Shown: piece by piece, positions 52,125-61,500 of the stretch | Layout: each line of letters opens with the position of its first letter | How positions within the stretch are numbered: the stretch's first letter is position 1 | Assembly (NCBI GenBank): GCA_026391775.1 | Contig: JAPLDK010000030.1 | Location: 1-64,000, forward strand | Length of the DNA stretch: 64,000 nucleotides | Reading direction: 5' to 3' | Source: Bacteroidota bacterium | Lineage (GTDB): Bacteria > Bacteroidota > Bacteroidia > Bacteroidales > FEN-979 | Notes under the pieces: generated by a model | What the model was told of the DNA's origin: nothing | Databases searched by the model: none | The model's input: only the letters and a program-made list of their open reading frames with translations | Made by a program: the position numbers and the translations under genes

Positions 52125-52862
52125 TTATTTGGAACGTTGTTTCATCGCTTCCATTTCCCTTTCACGGAGTATCCGGTTATGATGGAAAACAGCATGCTTA
52201 CTGCCGGGAAATGCCTTGCTGAGAGAACTGTCAAGCTTGAGAAAATACACCGAGTCGTTGTGAAATGTAAGCACAGGGTTTGTCCCTATCCCCTGGTTTA
52301 GGATAAGAAGGGATGTAAGGCTGTTCAGATGCCGGTCAATATAAGAGGTTTCGAGGGAACGCTGATTTTCCCATACGGGTTTGAGGGATTCATCGAGTTT
52401 CTTTGAAAGCTCTGCAAAACCGGGATCATCCTGGTGTGTCAAAAGGCTGCCCTGCAGGGAATCGTATATTCTCCTGTTCCTGCCGGTCGCTTCAAAAAAC
52501 TGCTTCATATCGCTGCTGGAAGGCGATCCTTTAATAACGGCATCCTGAAGTTTTGATCCGTCAGAAGCCGTCACCCTTACCTTATCACGCGGCCTGAGTT
52601 CCAGTACCAGCCTGTATTTACCCGCAAGCCCGAGGAGATACAGCCCGGGTTCCTTTGAATCGAAACTGAAAGCAAAATTTCCTGGTTCACCGAGCATCAC
52701 CGAGTCGAGGGTAAGATAATTCACAGGACTCACGTCCTCCAGTTTCAGCATCTGGCCTGAAGCACGGCCTATATTCCCGCTGACACCGGTATTACCTTCC
52801 CTATCCGTATGACAGGAGACCATGATCAGCAGGAAAAGCACAGGAAAAAACAAGCTTCTCAT
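52125..52862 (-). CDS. DUF4369 lipoprotein without a thioredoxin domain
   Basis: 245 residues. Lipobox LIMVSC (Cys17) marks a lipoprotein. Residues about 25-125 match the DUF4369 beta domain (GASGQMLKLEDVSP-like region, LDSVMLGEPGNFAFSFDSKE, GLYLLGLAGKYRLVLELRPR). A helical region follows, ending in a basic tail. In Bacteroidetes this domain usually precedes an AhpC/TSA thiol-reductase domain; here the chain stops first and no C-x-x-C is present, so only the binding part is left. Its start overlaps the NUDIX gene by 4 nt. Confidence 0.85.
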   Translation of the reverse strand: MRSLFFPVLFLLIMVSCHTDREGNTGVSGNIGRASGQMLKLEDVSPVNYLTLDSVMLGEPGNFAFSFDSKEPGLYLLGLAGKYRLVLELRPRDKVRVTASDGSKLQDAVIKGSPSSSDMKQFFEATGRNRRIYDSLQGSLLTHQDDPGFAELSKKLDESLKPVWENQRSLETSYIDRHLNSLTSLLILNQGIGTNPVLTFHNDSVYFLKLDSSLSKAFPGSKHAVFHHNRILREREMEAMKQRSK

Positions 52863-53338
52863 TTTAATTCAAGTTTGATCTTATTAACAATGAACTTATC
52901 AATAGGAAACGTAAAATCCTCCTCTATTAGTTCAATAATCTTCAGCCAGCGGAAACTTTGGGCACCGTCAACGGCAGGAATATCATTTTTAATTTCAGTG
53001 ATACTGAAATTATAGGGCTTGTTAATCTGCACTGTATAATACACGTTGAACAATTGCATTTCGGAAGGCAGCAGGGTAGTGGGCTGGTAAAAATCAGTGG
53101 TGTAAAAGTGCAGTATATCCCTGATCTCAGTGTTAAGTTCCTCCCTGAATTCCCTTCTGAGGCAGTCGATGGTCCCTTCTCCGAATTCAAGTGCACCACC
53201 CGGGAACTTGGTCATGAATATGCCAAGCCGGAATTCGTCGGTGACAAGGATACTGCCATCCGCAGTCAATAATCCGTAAATACGTATGTTGAAACGATGC
53301 GGCTTTATATCATTCATGTTATGGGGAGATAAGTTCAT
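52859..53338 (-). CDS. NUDIX hydrolase
   Basis: 159 residues (a second ATG at 53317 would remove seven residues). Nudix box G-x5-E-x7-R-E-U-x-E-E-x-U is present as GGALEFGEGTIDCLRREFRE followed by ELNTEI, with the flanking beta-strands ILVTDEFRLGIFMTKFPGGA. Hydrolyses a nucleoside diphosphate linked to another group; substrate not predictable. Cytoplasmic. Overlaps the DUF4369 lipoprotein gene by 4 nt and lies 3 nt after the caspase gene's end, all on the same strand. Confidence 0.93.
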   Translation of the reverse strand: MNLSPHNMNDIKPHRFNIRIYGLLTADGSILVTDEFRLGIFMTKFPGGALEFGEGTIDCLRREFREELNTEIRDILHFYTTDFYQPTTLLPSEMQLFNVYYTVQINKPYNFSITEIKNDIPAVDGAQSFRWLKIIELIEEDFTFPIDKFIVNKIKLELK

Positions 53339-53341
53339 AAA

Positions 53342-55111
53342 TTATTTCAGCTTCCAGTTCTTCCAGGTATCTGAAACATCAGTGCTGGTCAGCACTTCCG
53401 GATCCTGTTCTTTCTGGTTGATCTCCAGTGAAGCCGTGGAGACTGTTTTCTGCAGGTAAATGGCAAGGTCACCAAAAGTCATATATCCTTTGGTCTGCTG
53501 GATTTTTTTCAGGATATAATACGTAAATAAACCGTGCTTTTCCTTTTGGTAAGGCAGGGCAGATTGCTCTCCGCTGCTGGCAGTGAATACGACCATTTTA
53601 CCGTTAAGGATTTCTTCGGATGGCTTGATTTTAACAGATCGGGCTGCAAGCAACCCTGATCCCCTGGCCCCGCCGGTAAAGCAGGCGTCAAGAAAGATAC
53701 TGACCCGACCTCCGCTTTCGCCGAATTTCCTGTAAATGTCACTGAGTCTGATCCCCTGGCTGATATTGGTACCGGTTACATCAACCGGTATAAGATAGGG
53801 TATTCGTGATGCCTCGTCAGGCAGCCCGTGACCTGCATAATAGAATAAAAGCTTTGCATCCGTACCGGATTTATTGACCCGTTTGCTGATGAGGTCGATT
53901 TTCTGGTTCATTTCACCTGTGGTGGCGTCAAGGAGTAAATACACATTACTTTCTTTATAGCCGAGCGATTTGACAAGATAATCCCTGAAAACCTGTGCGT
54001 CATTCTGTGCATACTGCACATTTACTTCAGTGTTCAGGCCCTGCTGGTAACGCGAATAGTCCTCATTCCCGATTAGAAGAGCAAATTTGGGTGAGTCCTT
54101 TTCAGGATATTCCGGAATGTTCTTATCCACGTCGGATGTGAGAGAAGCCTTGGAAATAATAAGCTCCGGCGCCTGGATGGACGCAATAACCACTTTGTTT
54201 TTTGCCACGACGGTCTGGTCCAGCCCGATACTTACAACCGTGTCGTGCGCATACTTCCCGTAACTTTCAGTGAGCGACAGTCTTACCGGGATATTCTTTC
54301 CTGTATACCTGCGATTGGCAATGAAAGAGTAATCGAATTCCCTGCTTTCACCGGGATTCATCCGTTCAACAGTAAACTTATCGCTCTCCCCCAGTGGCAG
54401 GCAGTTTGCATCAGGGAGCAGACAGTTTAGCATTATACTCTTTGCCAGACCCTTACCTGTATTCTGGACCAGTATCTTTAGCTGGATGGGCGTATTCAAC
54501 CTGACCTGGCCTCCTTTTTCGGTGCTGAAGACCGCGTCGGCAATAACTATGTTGGGAGGCTGAAAGGGATGAGTTTCAATTTTCATCTCAAGCGGGTATG
54601 CATCGAAACCAAGCTCTTCCTGAACTTCGATCTTAAATTCAGCGATACCATTGGAAAGGTCGAAAGTGCCATACAAGGGGATCACAACCTCTTTTATCTC
54701 CGTTGCTTTGATGGTCCCGATGATTTTGGAATCGGGAAATTCAAGTCCTCTTACCTGTTTGTTTTTAAGTGTGACCAGGACTTTGACATTTTTAGCATCC
54801 CCCTGTCCGATATTCTCTATCCTGAATTTTATGGAAGACCGTTCATTCCCATCGATCACGTTATTGCTGTCGGGATCAACGAACAATTCATCCCTGATGA
54901 TCAGATCCGGGGCAGCTTTCATCCCCGCCTGGCCCTGGGGAGTGCCAGCCCTGATAACCTTCATCGGGCTTTTCCCGCTGATACGTTTGGGAGATTGAGC
55001 GAATGCCGGCGTACCTTCCAATGCGAATGTTAGGAACCACAATGAGCCCAGTATGAGCCAATTAGCAATCGAGTAAGTCATTCTATTTGAGTGTGATCCG
55101 AAGTGTTTCAT
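53342..55111 (-). CDS. Exported caspase-like peptidase (C14) with CARDB-type domains
   Basis: 589 residues from ATG 55111 (MKHFGSHSNR then a hydrophobic signal ending GTPAFAQ). The frame is open to an ATG at 55156, but that extension only translates the GAGCC repeats; ATG 55081 is a second alternative. Two CARDB-like beta-sandwich domains at about 50-310 (IKFRIENIGQGDAKNVKVLV, PIQLKILVQNTGKGLAKSIM), then the caspase domain at about 345-580 with PKFALLIGNEDYSRYQQG, catalytic His428 in YYAGHGLPDE and Cys477 in FLDACFTGG. Predicted periplasmic or surface protease; target unknown. The gene starts within the repeat array at 55044-55358. Confidence 0.92.
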   Translation of the reverse strand: MKHFGSHSNRMTYSIANWLILGSLWFLTFALEGTPAFAQSPKRISGKSPMKVIRAGTPQGQAGMKAAPDLIIRDELFVDPDSNNVIDGNERSSIKFRIENIGQGDAKNVKVLVTLKNKQVRGLEFPDSKIIGTIKATEIKEVVIPLYGTFDLSNGIAEFKIEVQEELGFDAYPLEMKIETHPFQPPNIVIADAVFSTEKGGQVRLNTPIQLKILVQNTGKGLAKSIMLNCLLPDANCLPLGESDKFTVERMNPGESREFDYSFIANRRYTGKNIPVRLSLTESYGKYAHDTVVSIGLDQTVVAKNKVVIASIQAPELIISKASLTSDVDKNIPEYPEKDSPKFALLIGNEDYSRYQQGLNTEVNVQYAQNDAQVFRDYLVKSLGYKESNVYLLLDATTGEMNQKIDLISKRVNKSGTDAKLLFYYAGHGLPDEASRIPYLIPVDVTGTNISQGIRLSDIYRKFGESGGRVSIFLDACFTGGARGSGLLAARSVKIKPSEEILNGKMVVFTASSGEQSALPYQKEKHGLFTYYILKKIQQTKGYMTFGDLAIYLQKTVSTASLEINQKEQDPEVLTSTDVSDTWKNWKLK

Positions 55112-55358
55112 TTTATTGTGAGCCAATTGTGAGCCCTTTATGAGCCAATTAAACATTTATTACTCAAATAACTTCATTAAAATATTTAATATGAGCATGT
55201 TAAAGTTGTTAAGCCCTTTGAGCCCTTTGTGAGCCAATTATGAGCCAATTACGCTTTTTTACATCATTTTCAATTGTCAAAAACGCTTCAAGATGTTAAT
55301 TAATAGGATTTTAAGTGTTTTTGAAATGAATGTGAGCCCTTTGAGCCAATAAAGAGTC
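55044..55358. repeat. Helically phased GAGCC repeat array upstream of the caspase gene
   Basis: Ten exact GAGCC copies (55044, 55055, 55120, 55131, 55142, 55220, 55231, 55242, 55334, 55343) and two near copies (AAGCC 55211, GAGTC 55354). Within each of four clusters the step is 11 nt, or 9 nt in two cases, that is one DNA helical turn. The unit is usually TGAGCC followed by AATTA/AATTG or CTTTG. The array fills the region between the caspase start and the AlbA_2 gene and extends into the caspase signal-peptide codons. A multi-site protein-binding region is likely; the binding protein is unknown. Confidence 0.75.
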
Positions 55359-55405
55359 CATAGAACCATGTTAAATCATTGGAAAGTATCATAAAGGGGG
55401 TTTAG

Positions 55406-56731
55406 TTACTGGTTAAATTCATAAAAAGTACCGGTGCCAATAATTCCAAACTTTCTGAATAACTTATATTTTTCAACTAATTCTGTCAAATCCCTTGTGG
55501 CTGTAGCCTTGGAAATGTTGTTGAGTGATTGATATCCGGCATTAGAAATTTTGCCATTCCCTCTTACATAACTAACAGCTTGAACTTGTCTGTCGTTCAG
55601 TCCTAGTTTAACTAGATTTTCCGAAGAAAATTTATTTTTGATCAGTTCTAACAGAAAACCACCATCCCTTCCTGCCATCAGTGGCTCAGGAAGATCATAC
55701 TCTTTGCAGGATTCAATGATTTTGATCGTACCCCTTCCCCAGGCATCGATATACCCACCCTTAAAGGTCACATCGGCAATTATTGGATTTCTCGGTTTGG
55801 AAGAATGTGTTCCTTTCAGAGATTCAAAGGTCAATCCTTCCGGCAGTATGCCTTCATTCCAGATACTCAATTTATCATCGTAAACCCGTATCTGTGTTGG
55901 GGCTCCCAGATAATTTCGGTGGATCATCGAATTGAGTAACATTTCACGAAGCGCAGGCAGAGGGTATTCCAGTTTTTCAAGGCGGTACATCCCCTTAAAG
56001 CTTACCTGCCGGGTCAGAAACTTATGATTTAACTGATCCAGAACCTTTTGAAGCAAGGTGATCAGATTGCCTTCCTCGGTTTCCTGAAACCGCAAATCTG
56101 TATCACTCATCCCGAAGCGACCGATCTTTACAAACGTATTAGGATAAAATTTTCCTGGGTCCTTCCCGAATAAGATGATTGCAGCACGCTTTAGCTGCCC
56201 GTTTTCAATCAGCCTGAGTTTTTCAAGTAACTCCAAAAGAGTCATTTCGGGCATCCCGGGTAATCGTCCTGCAGTTTCTGCTGCTTTAAAAAATGTTTTA
56301 ACGGTATCCTCACTGATATCCTCAATTCCGGCTCTGGGTTCGATCACGTCATCCCATGTTTTTCCCGATTTCTTCAACAGGAATTCATTCAGGGCGGCGC
56401 CTGTCAATTCCTGGTTTGTACTTCCACTCCTGTAATAATACCTGCCCCTTAAGGATATGGGAACAGAATAAGGCTGGATTAAAAGCTCAATATATGAAAC
56501 ACCGGCATCATCATTAAGGTTAACCTCTGCAGTTATTCCCATAGCGTTTTTTACCTTATTCGGGATGTCCTCCATCAGTTTTTTATAAGCCCTGATGCCA
56601 ACAGTTTTCCCCAGGTCATTCTTCCCGATACAGATCACACCACCTGAAGCATTAGCGAAACCACATACCGATTTTAAGCAGTCATCATGCCAGCTTTGTT
56701 TGAATTCGATATTTTGTTTTTCCTGCTTCAT
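55406..56731 (-). CDS. AlbA_2 (Schlafen-type) and HATPase_c_4 putative transcriptional regulator
   Basis: 441 residues. N-terminal AlbA_2 domain 1-115 with EFKQSWHDDCLKSVCGFANA, GGVICIGKNDLGKTVGI and YYYRSGSTNQELTG. A middle helical region, then a HATPase_c_4 domain of the RecG-like-helicase-related group at about 255-370 (PALREMLLNSMIHRNYLGAP, RVYDDKLSIWNEGILPEGLT, YIDAWGRGTIKI). A C-terminal winged helix comes last (LNDRQVQAVSYVRGNGKISN). Such proteins act as DNA/RNA-binding regulators and are often found in accessory or defence contexts. The GAGCC array lies between this gene and the caspase gene; whether it binds there is untested. Confidence 0.88.
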   Translation of the reverse strand: MKQEKQNIEFKQSWHDDCLKSVCGFANASGGVICIGKNDLGKTVGIRAYKKLMEDIPNKVKNAMGITAEVNLNDDAGVSYIELLIQPYSVPISLRGRYYYRSGSTNQELTGAALNEFLLKKSGKTWDDVIEPRAGIEDISEDTVKTFFKAAETAGRLPGMPEMTLLELLEKLRLIENGQLKRAAIILFGKDPGKFYPNTFVKIGRFGMSDTDLRFQETEEGNLITLLQKVLDQLNHKFLTRQVSFKGMYRLEKLEYPLPALREMLLNSMIHRNYLGAPTQIRVYDDKLSIWNEGILPEGLTFESLKGTHSSKPRNPIIADVTFKGGYIDAWGRGTIKIIESCKEYDLPEPLMAGRDGGFLLELIKNKFSSENLVKLGLNDRQVQAVSYVRGNGKISNAGYQSLNNISKATATRDLTELVEKYKLFRKFGIIGTGTFYEFNQ

Positions 56732-56741
56732 ATGACCCAGC

Positions 56742-57524
56742 CTAGAACCTGTATTTTAACGTCAGCAGGGGTTTTTGAATATTCGGATCATAAACAGCCC
56801 CAACACTTAAACCCTTATTGCCTGGTTTAGTTTTATTCGGTGCGACCAGCGTCCAAACCATGCTTCCCACCCAGACCGCAGCAGCAGTGTACATCATGAC
56901 TTCAGATACCGTATTCTGGGTAGTTACGGTGCTATGAAGACTGTTTCGTTCATCTTCCGACCGGGAGTCAAGATATTTCTGATAATTGTTTTCTGCGGAT
57001 GAGTAGTACAGGTACGATCCAGCCGCCGCACCATAAAAACCAATCGCCATGATCCAGTAAGGTCCACCACGGTTCAGTTTTGTTATTCCAAGTCCCGGAA
57101 CAACAGCCGAAAGCAACGCGGCCGTGCCTCTATGAACAAACCGAACAGGAATTTGCATAGGTTCAGCAAAAACCTCAACTGAAATGCCTTCGTTGATAAA
57201 AACTTTGTCCTTTCTGATGTCCCAGATGATTTGTTTCCCTTTTCCTCCGGATACATTATTTCCAACATCACCTGTCAAAGTCTGTGGGTGGATCAACTTC
57301 CCGGCAGCGGTTGATACCTCGACAGTAATAATGAACTTCTCATCATGGCCTGCCTTCAGAAGATCATAGGTGATAATTAAGCTGTCATGCTGAAGCGTGA
57401 AGTTCACATTCCGGATTTCGGCGGGGGATTGTGCTGTTGCTATCGAAGTCTGAAGAATTCCCGTACCAACTAATGAAAGGAATAGCAATATTGCAATAGG
57501 ACGTTTTTTTAATCTGCTGATCAT
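56742..57524 (-). CDS. Envelope protein: beta-sandwich plus C-terminal membrane helices
   Basis: 260 residues. Signal sequence 1-32 (SIATAQ). A beta-sandwich at about 33-130 (IRNVNFTLQHDSLIITYDLL, KFIITVEVSTAAGKLIHPQT, KGKQIIWDIRKDKVF) resembles the N-terminal domain seen in Bacteroidetes FGE/gliding-associated proteins. It is followed by two or three membrane segments (GTAALLSAVVPGLGITKLNR, WIMAIGFYGAAAGSYLYY, MYTAAAVWVGSMVWTLVAP). Function unknown. 10 nt from the AlbA_2 gene on the same strand, so the set 57524-53342 may be one operon. Confidence 0.75.
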   Translation of the reverse strand: MISRLKKRPIAILLFLSLVGTGILQTSIATAQSPAEIRNVNFTLQHDSLIITYDLLKAGHDEKFIITVEVSTAAGKLIHPQTLTGDVGNNVSGGKGKQIIWDIRKDKVFINEGISVEVFAEPMQIPVRFVHRGTAALLSAVVPGLGITKLNRGGPYWIMAIGFYGAAAGSYLYYSSAENNYQKYLDSRSEDERNSLHSTVTTQNTVSEVMMYTAAAVWVGSMVWTLVAPNKTKPGNKGLSVGAVYDPNIQKPLLTLKYRF

Positions 57525-57594
57525 GAATAGATTGACTTTTTCAATTTATACAATTTTGCAATTGGAATGCAGAAATGTATAAAATGTTTAAATA

Positions 57595-58365
57595 TTATCT
57601 CTGTATTACTTCTGTATCTGGGCTAAATAAGTATTTAGATAAACCAATATTATTAATAAGCTCCACCCATTTATTCTCTTTCATCCAAACCATACTATAC
57701 GGATCAACATATGCAAACAAGAACACATCGTACCAATCATTTGCAGTGCTTGTCCAAGCTTTCGATTCAATTCTTCGAAAATATTCCTTCAGTACACTTT
57801 GAAACAATTCTATTTGTTCCCATTTGAACTCTTGAGTAATGCCCTCGGTTTTTGTATCATGTGAAGTATAGAATTGTATGAATGAAAATACTTCTTCAGT
57901 CAGTCCAAAATATTTTGATAATCCATGGGATTGCTTCTGAATCGAATACGTTACCGCTAACTCATTAAAATAGTCCGAAACAGATTGTAAATCACGCTCT
58001 CTACTTGATATATAATTTTCCAATTCGAGAAGAACTTCAGGATCAATTTCAGATTCATCGGTTAAATAATCAAGTATTTGCAAAGAAAGAGAATATCTTT
58101 TTTTAAAATCATAATAAAAGGACGGAAATTGTAATTGATAGATATGTACAAAGGGTGGATTATAAATAATCTGGAAATCATTATCTGCAAGATGTTTTAA
58201 AGCTTTCTGGTGAATTCCAGGTTCCTTTTTAATTCTTTCAGTTTTTGATAGTTCATCAAGATTAGGAAAAGTTATAATGAAATTGTATCTGTTCTTATTG
58301 TTGAAGATAAACTTTTTTTCAGAATACCAGACACCAGTGTCGACGATAATGTTTCTCTTTGACAT
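57595..58365 (-). CDS. PIN-like domain protein of unknown function
   Basis: 256 residues, AT-rich codons unlike the neighbours. The first strand KRNIIVDTGVWYS carries an Asp in the position of the first PIN acidic residue; FPNLDELSKTERIKKEP and the C-terminal TANDWYDVFLFAYVDPYSMVW followed by NNIGLSKYLFSPDTE resemble the other PIN motifs. This would make it a Mg-dependent RNase, much longer than VapC toxins. The assignment rests on these three weak motifs. No antitoxin-like gene is adjacent. The composition suggests horizontal acquisition. Confidence 0.7.
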   Translation of the reverse strand: MSKRNIIVDTGVWYSEKKFIFNNKNRYNFIITFPNLDELSKTERIKKEPGIHQKALKHLADNDFQIIYNPPFVHIYQLQFPSFYYDFKKRYSLSLQILDYLTDESEIDPEVLLELENYISSRERDLQSVSDYFNELAVTYSIQKQSHGLSKYFGLTEEVFSFIQFYTSHDTKTEGITQEFKWEQIELFQSVLKEYFRRIESKAWTSTANDWYDVFLFAYVDPYSMVWMKENKWVELINNIGLSKYLFSPDTEVIQR

Positions 58366-58548
58366 TAATTAATTTTTTAATCTTATTGGGTAAATTCCTC
58401 GCAGGTTTACTGCGGAAATCGGAAACGAGGCTTAACGGAGGTTACACCATTGATTACATCTTACATTTTTTAAGTAATTTTTGTTGGCTTTTGCGCATTC
58501 ATTTTATTAATTATGACCTAATCGAATCAGTTGTCTTACTTTTCCACT

Positions 58549-61500
58549 TTAATTCTTAACACAGCGGGCTGAAAAACCGTTTGATTTGTCATAACAATAT
58601 ACTTCGACAGTCACATCTGCGTAATTAAGGTTTCTAACATAAGCACATCCTGAACTACCATTCTGCGACGACGACCAGACATGGGCGTAGTAAGTAAGGC
58701 TTCCGAACCCTCCACCATGGGCACCACCCGGAAGAGCAGTAAATCCACTGCTATTCGTGGCACCTGTATTAGGCGGTGACCAATGCAGTGTGCCGGTTTC
58801 TTTCATTTTTCCGCCAGCAATCGATGCACTTCCAAGATAACTTGTCAGGGTTGCCCATTCAGCATCAGATGGTAAATGCCAATTAATAGGACATATTCCC
58901 TTGGTTCCTTCACTTGTAGTATATTGCATCATTTCATCCCATTGATATAAACCTCCATAAACACTACAGTATGAAGTGTCATCATTATAACAATATTTTT
59001 CAATAATATTGTTATTTGTCTGATTTTGAGTTCCAGCAATCATTGTACCAACATTAAGATTCTCTTTCATCCAACATTGCGTTCCAATGAGAACTGTATT
59101 GTAGACCTGACCTGTATATTGTATTGTGTCTCCACATTGCCAGGGAAGAGGAAGTGTCGTAAACGTCACCTCATTCCCATACGCCGTGCCCACACCATTG
59201 GTTGCATAGGCTCTTACGTAATAAAGGGTGTTGGCAGTTAATCCGGTCAGATTACTTACAAAAGTCCCGGTTCCACTGCCGTCGCTTGTGTGGCTGTTTG
59301 TGGTGGTGGGATTTGAAGTGGTGCTCCAGCAAACTCCGCGGGCAGACACCGATGAGCCTCCGTCGAATGTGACGTTGCCTCCGCTGGTGGCTGTGGTTTG
59401 GGTGATGTTTGTCGCGGCAGTTGTAGTTAAAGTTGGAAGTGTTGCGGCGGATTGGGTTATAAAGATATATTCATTTCCGTAAGCGGTGCCTACGCCGTTG
59501 GTGGCATAGGCTCTTACGTAATACTGAGTGCCAGGTGTGAGTCCTGTAAGATTGCTTACAAAACTGCCCGTTCCGGTTCCGTCAAGGGTGTGGCTGTTGG
59601 CGGTAGTGGGACCTGGAGAGGTACTCCAGCATACACCCCGGGCCGAAACTGGGGATCCTCCATCGCTCATCACTGTCCCTCCACTGGTGGCGGTTGTTTG
59701 TGTAATGTTCAGGGGTTGGGTCGTGGTAACTGTGGGTAATATGGGGTCCTGGAGGGTTGAAAAGGTTTGCTGGTTGCCGTATGCCGTCCCTGCGCTGTTT
59801 GTGGCATAGGCCCTTACGCGGTAAAACGTATTGGACTGAAGTCCGGTGATCTGGCTGGTGAAACTTCCGGTCCCGCTGCCGTCGCTGGTATGGGGATCAG
59901 CTATGGTCGGATTGTAGCCTGTGCTCCAGCATACGCCCCGTGTGGTCACTGTAGCGCCTCCGTCATTGGTCACGGTTCCTCCGCTGGTAGCTGAATTGTT
60001 TGTAATATTCGTAACAGGAGCAGTAGTGACTGATGCGAATGTCACTTCCTGCAGGGTAGTAAAGATCCTTGTGTTTCCGTATGATGTTCCTGCGCTGTTG
60101 GTGGCATAGGCCCTGATATAATAGGTCGTGGCAGAAAACAAGCCTGTAACGGAACTGATGAATCCTCCTGTTCCGCTTCCGTCGGTTGTATGTGAATTCG
60201 TGATGGTCGGATTATCGAAAATGCTCCAACAGACACCTCTTGCCGTGACTGAGGCTCCTCCGTCGGAGGTGACGTTCCCTCCACAACCTGCGGTCGTTTG
60301 TGATATATTCACAACTTCAGTTGTTGTCACGGTCGGCGTCGTGATGCTTTGCCCTGCAGTAAAGCCTATTTCGTTGCCGTATGCCGTCCCAACGGAGTTA
60401 ACGGCATAGGCCCTTACATAATATTTTGTCCCGTTGTTCAGACCGGTGATCTGGCTGCTGAAACTACCAGGCCCGCTTCCATCGTTGGTCTTGCTATCGG
60501 ATGTGGTGGGACTCGGGTTCGTGCTCCAGCAAACGCCTCTTGAAGTAACAGAAGCGCCTCCATCATCCAAAACCACACCTCCGCTGGTTGCTGTTGTAGA
60601 TGTTATTCCTGTGACTGCGGATGTGGTTACGGCGGGAATCCCGGGATTCGGCAAGGTTGTGAAGCTCTTTTCTTCTCCGTATCCTGTGCCTTTGGAATTT
60701 GTGGCCCATGCGCGGAGATAGTATTTGGTGTTGGCTGTCAATCCTGAGAGATTGCTTGTGTAGGAGCCAGTACCCGCTCCATCTGTGGTTTTACTGTCAT
60801 TGATGGTAGGATAAGGATTTGTACTCCAGCAAACTCCCCTTGCTGTTACAATGGCGCCACCGTCGGACTGCACATTTCCTCCGGAAACTGCGCTGTTGAT
60901 CTGCATGGAAGTAATGTCGGAGGTGCTGATTATGGGTAGAGTGGCCGTTTGGACAGTGTTTAAAACAATTTCCTCACCGTATCTTATCCCATAGAAGTTT
61001 TTCGCATAGGCTCTTATATAGTATTTTGAACCGGCATTCAGTTTGCTGATATTTGAAGTGAACTTCCCGGTACCTGTGCCGTCGGAAGAATGTTCGCCTG
61101 AAAGTCCGGGGCCCGGATTTTTGCCCCAGCAGGTACCGCGTGAGAGCACCGACGCTCCTCCATCCGCAGTTATATTATTTTCAGAAACAGCAGAACTGTC
61201 GGTTATATTATACACGCTATCTGTAAGAACCGTAGGCAGATCAGGGGTTAGAAAACTGAGAAGTTCTCCATATTCGGGGGAGCCATTTACCAGAATAAAA
61301 GCTTTGATGTAATAGATCTTATTGGGTCTGAGACTGTCAAGGACCGATGTGTAATTGCCTGTTTGAGTAACCGGGCCAAGACTCTTTGTTTGCGATGAAA
61401 GGTTGGGGAAACCATTAGTGTCCCAGCAAAAACCATGATCCGCCATTGGTCCCTTACCCATGTCGATGACTTTGCCGCTTGCGGTGGCGCTGGGCTTGTC

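Noticed and set aside
55044-55358. CRISPR array
   Set aside because: The repeated unit is only 5-11 nt, spacers are not unique 30-40-mers and no cas gene is nearby.
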